Below, one piece after another: positions 1 to 5,217 of a stretch of 5,217 nucleotides of DNA. A model generated the notes under the pieces. The model was not told where the DNA came from, made no database searches, and saw nothing but the letters and a program-made list of their open reading frames with translations. This DNA is from Bacteroidota bacterium (GTDB taxonomy: Bacteria > Bacteroidota > Bacteroidia > Bacteroidales > UBA10428): contig JAHEEB010000386.1 of NCBI GenBank assembly GCA_024640925.1, positions 1 to 5,217 of the forward strand. Direction: 5' to 3'. Numbering within the stretch: position 1 is the first letter of the stretch; every line of letters begins with the position of its first letter. The translations under genes were made by a program, and so were the position numbers.

Positions 1-1730
1 TTCTGAATTGGTTGAATGTTCTGTTTGTTAATCAGCAAATAGAAGGAATTTGTTGTGGATATAAATTCAGCTTTACATTCCCTTTAAATTCTGATGAGGC
101 AAAGCAGGAAGATGAGGATAAAGGGAAAAAACGAGCGAAAACAGAAAAGAAAAATTCTGAAAAACAGGAAATAACAATTCAGAGTGCTTTGCATTATCCT
201 TCGGAAGGATGGGCATATATGGCGGCCACTGAAACAGCAGCATTGCTCAATAATAGCATGAATTATTTTCTTAGCGAACATCATGGGCACAGAAAACACT
301 GGCTGATAAAAAATAAGTACAATCAGCATCTGGCAACCATTCATCTTAAAGATGCCGATAATCAGGAAGAAATTCGCGATACAATTATCAACCATTTTTC
401 CTCATCGGTAGTTAACATAAATTTTGTTCAGGAAGAAACCGAACCTTTTTATTGCTCTATCCTGAAACAGAATGAGCAGATTTTATTAAAATCGGTACCG
501 GTTATTATTCAGGCTGGTGAAGATGAAAGCAGCGAAGACAGTTCATTTGCAAAGGCATGGGAGTATTGCGACATTATAAGCGAGAAAGCTCAATTCGATT
601 CAAATTACCTTGAAATCAGGGCTGAAGACGATTGTCTTTTTGGATTTGAATTGTTAGGAAAGTGCTATGCTCTGGTAGCTTCACATAACCAGTATTATTC
701 CAACACTACCTCTGTTGATGAAATTAAAACTAAAATTAAAAAACTTCTTGGTACAGAGGGTATGCATTTGGTAGAACATATTCTTTTAAGACCAATAAAC
801 AGAGGACTTCAGCAGATATATAACTTTATTGTTAACAATTCTTCTGCCTCCTCTGTATCGAATAAAAACCAAAAAAAAGGAAAAAAATCAGTTGAAAATA
901 AAAATGAAAACTATTCCAGTTTACTAAATGGTATTATACCAGATATCAGCTCTTCAGAGATAACAAATTTCAGTTCGATAGAGAAAATAGCAAGGCTGTT
1001 TTTTGATTATATTATTAAAACCAACAGGGAACCCAAGCTTGAATGGATTTCTGACAATAACAATACCCAAAACTATTCATTTGTTTGGAAAGTAGAAAAC
1101 GCCGAAGGAACACAGATTACCATTGCCATTTCAGAAAATACCTATTGCGAAAAGAACGATGAATCAGACGATTTTGCACTTGTACTTGAGAAATTGCAAC
1201 GTTTATATGATGAGTTGATAGAATTGCCATGGAATTATGAAAATAAAAGCGAGATTATTGAAATTTTAAGCCCCTTTATCATAAGCAAATACACAGAGCA
1301 AGAGTTAACAGGCGATAAGTTTTTACCTTTACCTGCATTGTGCAGCTCTGCCAATATCAGCTGTGAACAAGCTGATCCGTATTCATTCCGTATGACACTA
1401 GTTCTTCCATACTGGACAGGCCGTTTTATAAATCGTGAATTCAGAGAATTTATAAATGAAACATTTCAATTTGAAGCCCCTGCTCATATATTACTTCGCA
1501 CATGCTGGGTAAATAATTACCAGATGTACCTGTTTGAGAAAGCTTATCAACGCTGGCTGGAAAGCCTGAGTTTAGATAAACGCCATTGCGATTCTACTAA
1601 GGCACGTAACGAACTGATTGATATCTTAACTTGTCTCAGGAGTAATTACCCTGAAACACATTTATTCAGCTGTGAACAGGATGAAACAGATAATAATGCT
1701 GTAATACTCGATTATTCAAAACTTGGTTAA
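1..1730 (+). CDS. Putative contractile-injection/phage-tail-like baseplate-associated protein (5'-partial)
   Basis: The frame is open from the window edge (first whole codon at 3) to TAA at 1728-1730. There is no upstream in-frame stop, so the TTG at 12 is unlikely to be the real start; the first in-frame ATG (219) falls inside a structured region. Counting residues from the TTG: a beta-rich start (about 1-27), a charged Lys/Glu linker (29-53), three loosely similar hairpin-plus-helix modules (about 70-133, 178-261, 320-404), the motif EGMHLVEHILLRP (249-261), a second Lys/Asn linker (284-300), and a C-terminal domain opening with DPYSFR (455-460) and containing EAPAH (488-492), CWV (498-500) and a terminal LG. 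There is no signal peptide in the visible part and no transmembrane segment, so it is probably cytosolic. I recall the HLVEHILLRP and DPYSFR signatures from uncharacterised proteins of bacterial eCIS and tail-like loci; this was not searched. No enzymatic motif is seen. It lies 16 bp before the next gene, probably in the same operon. Coding status is near certain; the role is moderate at best. Confidence 0.85.
   Translation, partial: LNWLNVLFVNQQIEGICCGYKFSFTFPLNSDEAKQEDEDKGKKRAKTEKKNSEKQEITIQSALHYPSEGWAYMAATETAALLNNSMNYFLSEHHGHRKHWLIKNKYNQHLATIHLKDADNQEEIRDTIINHFSSSVVNINFVQEETEPFYCSILKQNEQILLKSVPVIIQAGEDESSEDSSFAKAWEYCDIISEKAQFDSNYLEIRAEDDCLFGFELLGKCYALVASHNQYYSNTTSVDEIKTKIKKLLGTEGMHLVEHILLRPINRGLQQIYNFIVNNSSASSVSNKNQKKGKKSVENKNENYSSLLNGIIPDISSSEITNFSSIEKIARLFFDYIIKTNREPKLEWISDNNNTQNYSFVWKVENAEGTQITIAISENTYCEKNDESDDFALVLEKLQRLYDELIELPWNYENKSEIIEILSPFIISKYTEQELTGDKFLPLPALCSSANISCEQADPYSFRMTLVLPYWTGRFINREFREFINETFQFEAPAHILLRTCWVNNYQMYLFEKAYQRWLESLSLDKRHCDSTKARNELIDILTCLRSNYPETHLFSCEQDETDNNAVILDYSKLG
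219..1223 (+). repeat. Three degenerate hairpin-plus-helix protein modules
   Basis: Within the first gene, three stretches share one plan: a helix, a variable gap, two beta strands rich in aromatic residues separated by a turn, then a helix. They lie near 219-410, 543-794 and 969-1223. The strand-turn-strand cores are HWLIKNKYNQHLATIHL, FGFELLGKCYALVASHNQYY and FVWKVENAEGTQITIAIS, each followed by an acidic helical stretch. The pattern resembles the small YegP/DUF1508 fold (strand, turn, 'ia.s..y.s', helix). Identity between copies is very low, so this is a structural-pattern reading by eye and not a demonstrated duplication. The middle copy runs directly into EGMHLVEHILLRP. Confidence 0.4.
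1254..1730 (+). other. C-terminal DPYSFR domain of the first protein
   Basis: This region encodes about 158 residues that look like one conserved domain. In order it shows a short helical lead-in, a CSSANISC pair of cysteines, DPYSFR at 1374-1391, a hydrophobic strand ending in LPYW, RFINREFREF, EAPAHILLR, CWV, a Met/Phe/Tyr-spaced helix ending in RWLE, then a helix with NELIDILTCLRSNYP and a short acidic tail ending LG. The spacing of these elements matches a domain I remember at the C-terminus of uncharacterised proteins in eCIS or tail-like gene clusters of Bacteroidota and other phyla. Its molecular function is unknown to me. The basis is recollection of the motif, not alignment. Confidence 0.5.
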
Positions 1731-1746
1731 CTAAAAAAAACATAAA
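1731..1746 (+). promoter_or_regulatory. Short A-rich spacer and SD-less translation start region
   Basis: The 16 bases between the stop of the first gene and the ATG of the second are ct, eight A's, then cataaa. There is no GGAGG-like sequence. A-rich leaders without Shine-Dalgarno pairing are typical of Bacteroidota. The gap is too short for an independent promoter plus terminator, so the two genes are probably co-transcribed. This also supports ATG 1747 as the start of the downstream gene. Confidence 0.6.
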
Positions 1747-4700
1747 ATGAGCTTCCTTACCCAAACTAGTTATCCCTATTTCAAAAAAGGCCAGGTATTA
1801 AAACATACCGATCTTAATAATTTGGTTGATTCATTCGATCAGCATAACAGGGTTACCCGGGTGATGGTGGCAGGTAGTGGCATATTTTATGGCCTTACCT
1901 GTAACCTGGATAAAAACCTGAGTTACGATACAAATGCCTATGTGAAAATTAATGTTGGCAAAGGTTTCGGGTTAAGTTCCGATGGGTATTTTATCTATCT
2001 TGAAGAGGATGTTGTTTATACTCATTATAAAAAAAGACAGGTTTCGTCGAACTATTTTAAATGCGAGAGCTCTGCCTCTAATGAAACCGATTGGGAAGTA
2101 TTAGAGCTTTTAAGCAGTAGCGATTCTGAAGAGGTAAAAGTACTTATTGACCTGGTTTCAGATATTAGTGAATCGCAACAGTACTGTTTGGTTCTCTGGG
2201 TTTCTGTTGATGAAGAAGCGCGACCAGTTTGTATTGATAAATGCGATCAGTCAGGTGCTGATTTGGTTTTCAGCATTAAAGCATTATTGGTTAAAAAAAC
2301 CGACTTGAATACCGTTTATGGAAGTACCGATACAAGTTCGGTTTTTAATCTTCCTGTGGTTACTGTAAATCCCTTTGGATTTCAGGAAAAAGAAACATCC
2401 ATTCCTGGAACGGATATTACGCAAACCATTAAGATTGTTAACCCATCGTTGATTGAAGAATTCCTTGAATTTTATTCAAATTACACATCAATTATATTAA
2501 AAAATATAAATACAGATAGTTCGGGGAAATTTAATAGTATTCCTGAAGCTTATACCAAGGCTTATGAACTGATGAATACTCTTGGTTTTGATCAAAACCA
2601 GAATCCTTTTAAAGACCTTAAATCCAAGCTTAACCAAATCTATTCAACCATTACTGATACCAATTCAGAAACAATTTATTCCTATCATCAGATTCAGTAT
2701 TTATACGACTATATTTTTGATTTATGCCGTGTTTATGGAGAATTCTCAGAAAAGGTATGTGTTATGAATGAGGGGTTTATACCCGATTTCTGTAAGTATT
2801 CGCAATTTCTGGCACTTTCAGAATTAGAAGTTAGCAACGGAGAATCTATTACATTCGAAATGACAGAGGGGTGCAGAACTCCTTATACTCCTTCAACCCT
2901 ATCAGAGAATTACAGCGAAACCATTAGAGAACTAGAATTTCTCTATGATCGAATGATTCGTCTTACTCAGATTAAAGGCATTGACGAAGTAGGGTATGTT
3001 GAATTACCATTACCCGATGGCGATTATAAAGTAATAAGGGTAACTCCCTCACGATCAAATAAACTGAAGTTGGGTCAGAAAGCTATACCTTACTATTACA
3101 CATCAGCAATAAAAGATTATTGGAAATTCAAACCTAAGAAAACCTGTATCGATTTAAAAATTCTTGGTTACAGATACACCGATACAAGCGGGTTTTTACC
3201 AACCGAAAATCCTCTTTGTTATTCTGTTGATGAATTCACTGATTTCCGGATTGAAGGGCATATTGGGCGTCCGGTAGACGAGGTAAGAGACGAGCTTGTT
3301 TTTTGGCAGCTACAGTATAATTTACCTATCGATGTTCACTTTGTTTACCTGAATTCGTTGGATCTTGATCTGGAAGATATTGTTTATCCTAATCTGGAAC
3401 TTTTACAGGAAAAATATACCGAAATAGCTGATGAATTACGCAAATTCCTGATTGAATCTGATATTTCAAACACATCTGCTTTTTTACCTGAAAAACTTTT
3501 TGACTTTAGTTGTACAAGGTTAAATGAGTATTTGAAAGAATATTTCCCGGAGGAAATACCCAATAGAATTAAATGTATGTCACAAGCTCTTACCATTTTA
3601 AGATTAGAGTATGATCTTGAACAGGAAAGAGTTATAAATCATTCAAAATTTAGCGAATTTGCAAGGAATCATCCGGGATTAAGACATAATGGGATGGTAC
3701 CAGAGGGTGGAACTTTTGTTGTTGCTTACCGGTTCCAATTTAATAATGTAGAGGATGAGGATATTGCTTCGGTACTCGAACGTAATGACAAAAACTTTTT
3801 GAATGTTTATATTTCCAGTGAAGAACGAAGAGCCTATTTGCTTGACTACTTGCGAAACAACACAAATAGGATTGTTGTCGGCGATTTTTACCTCCCATAT
3901 AAAATCAAAAACGACCAGGGAATATATGGAATCGATCCGTTATTGATTTTAATTCCGAATGAATATTGTTCGAATGATACGAAATCATACCAGATATTTG
4001 CATATCCAAAGCAGGGAAGCCTTTCTGCATCAATAAACGGTTCTCCTATCGATGAAGGAAATCTGCCTGTATTTATTGAATACAATTCACTTCACCAGTA
4101 TGTATTTTTCCCTTCGAAAGTAGTTTTAGGTGAATCAATAGTTTCTACTATCCTTATTACCTATAATTATTACGCAAAAACTGCCAGTGCCGAAATTAAA
4201 GTATATAAAAAGCCTGAAGTACCTGTTATTTCAACGGGTAATGTTTCTTTTATTTATGATTCAAGGAATTCCTTAGTCGGACTTACTATTTCATTTCAGG
4301 GCAACGATACTTCCGGAATTTATCAGTCGAACTGGGTAATTGACGGGTTGGAAATGGAATCTGCCGGCAATACCTTTACACATAGTTTCTATTTCAACAA
4401 TGGGTTGACTTATATATTAGGTTTAACTCATAAAAATGGAGTTTGCGAAACTTCTGCAGAACAGGAAATCAATTTATGCGAAAAAATCGCTCAGATTGAA
4501 TTGAATTTCAATGATGAAACACCTTTCTTCAGTGAAGATCCGGCAAAAGATGAAACTATAAATCTTATTGTTTCCCCAAGTGGCGGAAGATTTGAACTTG
4601 TAAAAGAAGATGGTACCGTGTTTGAACCAAAAATTAATTTTGCTTTGGTTAATCATTATACTCTTGTTAATTCGGCTAAAGATCCATTACCCTACGGGGA

Positions 4701-5217
4701 ATATACCCTTAAGTATTATCTCCCTTTCTGTGATAAGGAACCAGCCTCTCTGCAAATAGTTGTCAGAAGTGAATCGGCCATTGTACTTAATAAATACTTA
4801 TTCTGTTCGGGCGATGAGCAACATTATTCTGTTTATATCTGGCCAAATGATGGAGAATTGACCGTTTCACCTTCAGGAGTGGTTAGAGCAGATAATAACG
4901 TCTATTTCTTTGATCCTACATTGGTTACAAATTTTGAGAATAATGTCGCACTGGTTACACTTCAACTGGAATCAGAAGGAACTACAATTCAGAGAACTTT
5001 ATATGTTATTAAAACTCCCAAAGGAATTGTTCGGACTAACTTAAAATATTTGTATGATAGGGAAAGTAACTGTAGGTTAACAGGTTGCGAACTCACATTT
5101 GAAGTTGAATCACCGGGAAGAGCCAACAGGTACGAATGGCAAATAAACGACGAAACCAAAGCTGTTTATACCACATATGCTCCATTTGTTTATGAATTTA
5201 GTTTTGAAGAGTCAACC
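1747..5217 (+). CDS. Large putative baseplate-docked fibre/adhesin protein with Ig/PKD-like repeats (3'-partial)
   Basis: The frame from ATG 1747 has no stop over 1157 codons and leaves the window. The ATG was chosen because it lies 16 bp after the previous stop and places the N-terminal motif YFKKGQVL at residues 11-18; the next Met is 40. Visible parts: a tail-type N-terminal domain (about 1-98); a beta region with CxxxC (162-166) and ALLVKK (179-184); a helical region with QYLYDY (317-322); RVTPS (431-435) and KAIPYYY (445-451); RIEGHIG (501-507); a helical stretch (about 540-635); HPGLRH (642-647) with GGTF (654-657) and DFYLPY (713-718); then Ig-like and PKD-like domains from about 733 to the edge. 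There is no signal peptide or transmembrane segment, so the protein is probably made and assembled in the cytoplasm. I recall this order of motifs from uncharacterised Bacteroidota proteins near contractile-injection genes. The likely role is an outward-facing fibre or target-binding component; a large cell-surface protein exported by another route is the main alternative. Coding is certain; the role is inferred. Confidence 0.9.
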   Translation, partial: MSFLTQTSYPYFKKGQVLKHTDLNNLVDSFDQHNRVTRVMVAGSGIFYGLTCNLDKNLSYDTNAYVKINVGKGFGLSSDGYFIYLEEDVVYTHYKKRQVSSNYFKCESSASNETDWEVLELLSSSDSEEVKVLIDLVSDISESQQYCLVLWVSVDEEARPVCIDKCDQSGADLVFSIKALLVKKTDLNTVYGSTDTSSVFNLPVVTVNPFGFQEKETSIPGTDITQTIKIVNPSLIEEFLEFYSNYTSIILKNINTDSSGKFNSIPEAYTKAYELMNTLGFDQNQNPFKDLKSKLNQIYSTITDTNSETIYSYHQIQYLYDYIFDLCRVYGEFSEKVCVMNEGFIPDFCKYSQFLALSELEVSNGESITFEMTEGCRTPYTPSTLSENYSETIRELEFLYDRMIRLTQIKGIDEVGYVELPLPDGDYKVIRVTPSRSNKLKLGQKAIPYYYTSAIKDYWKFKPKKTCIDLKILGYRYTDTSGFLPTENPLCYSVDEFTDFRIEGHIGRPVDEVRDELVFWQLQYNLPIDVHFVYLNSLDLDLEDIVYPNLELLQEKYTEIADELRKFLIESDISNTSAFLPEKLFDFSCTRLNEYLKEYFPEEIPNRIKCMSQALTILRLEYDLEQERVINHSKFSEFARNHPGLRHNGMVPEGGTFVVAYRFQFNNVEDEDIASVLERNDKNFLNVYISSEERRAYLLDYLRNNTNRIVVGDFYLPYKIKNDQGIYGIDPLLILIPNEYCSNDTKSYQIFAYPKQGSLSASINGSPIDEGNLPVFIEYNSLHQYVFFPSKVVLGESIVSTILITYNYYAKTASAEIKVYKKPEVPVISTGNVSFIYDSRNSLVGLTISFQGNDTSGIYQSNWVIDGLEMESAGNTFTHSFYFNNGLTYILGLTHKNGVCETSAEQEINLCEKIAQIELNFNDETPFFSEDPAKDETINLIVSPSGGRFELVKEDGTVFEPKINFALVNHYTLVNSAKDPLPYGEYTLKYYLPFCDKEPASLQIVVRSESAIVLNKYLFCSGDEQHYSVYIWPNDGELTVSPSGVVRADNNVYFFDPTLVTNFENNVALVTLQLESEGTTIQRTLYVIKTPKGIVRTNLKYLYDRESNCRLTGCELTFEVESPGRANRYEWQINDETKAVYTTYAPFVYEFSFEEST
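1777..2040 (+). other. N-terminal tail-fibre/baseplate docking-type domain
   Basis: Residues 11-98 of the second protein read YFKKGQVL, then DLNNLVD, a helix with QHNRVTR, the glycine-bearing strand GSGIFYGL, and VNVGKG-like strands (INVGKGFGLSSDGYFIYL). In known tail-like proteins the corresponding pattern is a 'F..GQ.L...DLN.L..Y' helix, an arginine-rich stretch, a 'G.GvvcGL' strand, and a 'v.pG.a.d..G..i.l' hairpin. The match is in order and spacing and was made by eye. In this family the domain is thought to attach the rest of the protein to a tail or baseplate; here that is inference. Confidence 0.55.
2455..3357 (+). other. Conserved helical and mixed core of the second protein
   Basis: Residues about 237-537 carry the motifs that look most conserved: QYLYDYIFDL followed by a YGEF helix (317-333), TPYTPS (378-383), RVTPS (431-435), KAIPYYY (445-451) and DFRIEGHIGRPVDEVRDEL (499-517) followed by NLPIDV. 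The first half is predominantly helical, the second mixed. I recall the same order of QYxYDF, ITPS, RAIPYYY and RIEGHIG elements in uncharacterised Bacteroidota proteins. No catalytic signature is recognisable and no Pfam name can be given with confidence. Confidence 0.45.
3640..3900 (+). other. HPGL-GGTF / DFYLPY beta module
   Basis: Residues about 632-718 contain HPGLRH, then VPEGGTFVVAYRF, an acidic helical insert, and IVVGDFYLPY. This looks like a compact beta module at the boundary between the core and the Ig-like chain. I remember paired GGTF and ADFYLPY motifs immediately ahead of Ig-like repeats in Bacteroidota proteins, which supports reading it as a discrete domain. Its ligand or partner is unknown. 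Confidence 0.45.
3943..4488 (+). repeat. Ig-like plus PKD-like domain pair, copy 1
   Basis: Residues about 733-914 form a pair of beta domains. The first starts EYCSND, has a YPKQG turn, a YVFFPSKV strand and ends EIKVYKKPE. The second has NVSFIYDS near its start, TISFQG, then NWVIDG, the PKD-like 'YxWxIDG' position, and ends with THKNGVCET and an EINL strand. Its two elements correspond in order to those of the later pair at 4777-5217, indicating ancient tandem duplication. Such domains normally act as spacers or binding surfaces. Confidence 0.55.
4489..4776 (+). other. Intervening Ig-like beta domain
   Basis: Residues about 915-1010 read as alternating beta strands and turns, with SPSGGRFEL (943-951), a YGEYTLKYYLPFCD strand pair and a closing SLQIVV strand. 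It sits between the two Ig/PKD pairs and has no PKD-type 'YxW' position. Its boundaries are approximate. It may be a diverged member of the same repeat family. Confidence 0.4.
4777..5217 (+). repeat. Ig-like plus PKD-like domain pair, copy 2 (cut by window end)
   Basis: Residues about 1011-1157 repeat the plan of the first pair. The Ig-like half has FCSGDE, then YIWPNDG, VYFFDP and a closing LYVIKTP. The PKD-like half has NLKYLYDR, ELTFEVES, then YEWQIND and is interrupted by the window end. Compared with copy 1, the matching points are CSND/CSGD, YPKQG/WPNDG, FFPS/FFDP, NVSFIYDS/NLKYLYDR and NWVIDG/YEWQIND. More copies may follow beyond the window. Confidence 0.55.

Noticed and set aside
84..395. 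103-codon reverse-strand frame with a hydrophobic, Phe/Leu/Ile-rich product
   Set aside because: It lies wholly inside the first gene, and its hydrophobicity simply mirrors the complement of Lys/Glu-rich codons. No start signal or domain supports it.
1731..1746. Rho-independent terminator or promoter between the two genes
   Set aside because: There is an A-run but no inverted repeat or T-run on the + strand, and 16 bp leaves no room for a promoter.
2582..2767. 61-codon forward frame with a possible membrane segment
   Set aside because: It is in a shifted frame within the uninterrupted second gene, whose own frame carries conserved motifs here (QYLYDY). No separate start signal is seen.
3384..4656. 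Three short reverse-strand frames (3384-3596, 3888-4085, 4474-4656)
   Set aside because: All are antisense to the continuous second gene, short, without recognisable domains, and have no leader or promoter evidence.
1747..5217. A Sec-exported T9SS adhesin as the primary identity of the second gene
   Set aside because: The N-terminus lacks a hydrophobic signal segment. It is kept only as an alternative because the C-terminus, where a sorting domain would lie, is outside the window.
1..5217. CRISPR array, tRNA, insertion sequence or toxin-antitoxin pair
   Set aside because: No regularly spaced direct repeats, cloverleaf-like segment, terminal inverted repeats, transposase motif or small paired genes were seen. 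Apart from the 16-bp gap, the whole window is coding.

Overview
The window is AT-rich bacterial DNA almost wholly filled by two long genes on the + strand, both cut by the window edges. The region just before the second start has no Shine-Dalgarno sequence and is A-rich (eight A's followed by cataaa). This, the low G+C and the protein signatures point to a member of the Bacteroidota. No rRNA, tRNA, CRISPR array, insertion sequence or transposase is visible.

Layout: positions 1-1730 hold the 3' part of a gene for a modular cytosolic protein. The reading frame is open back to the window edge, so the TTG at 12 is probably not the true start. The protein has two lysine-rich linkers, about three beta-hairpin-plus-helix modules, an EGMHLVEHILLRP motif, and a C-terminal domain beginning DPYSFR. 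A 16-bp gap (1731-1746) follows, with no visible promoter or terminator. From ATG 1747 an uninterrupted frame runs to the window end (1157 codons, no stop). It encodes a very large protein with a tail-fibre or baseplate-type N-terminal domain (FKKGQVL...DLNNLVD...GSGIFYGL), a conserved helical and mixed middle (RIEGHIG, AIPYYY), an HPGL...GGTF/DFYLPY module, and then a chain of Ig-like and PKD-like domains still continuing at the edge.

How they fit together: the two genes are tightly spaced and probably form one operon. From remembered family resemblance, not from a search, both look like accessory structural proteins of a phage-tail-like machine, most probably an extracellular contractile injection system (eCIS) of a bacteroidete. 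The first would be a baseplate-associated component and the second a baseplate-docked fibre or target-binding protein. The second protein has no signal peptide despite its Ig/PKD chain, which fits assembly in the cytoplasm onto a particle better than Sec export. No sheath, tube, spike, baseplate-wedge or AAA+ ATPase gene lies inside the window, so the eCIS assignment remains an inference that depends on the flanking genes.
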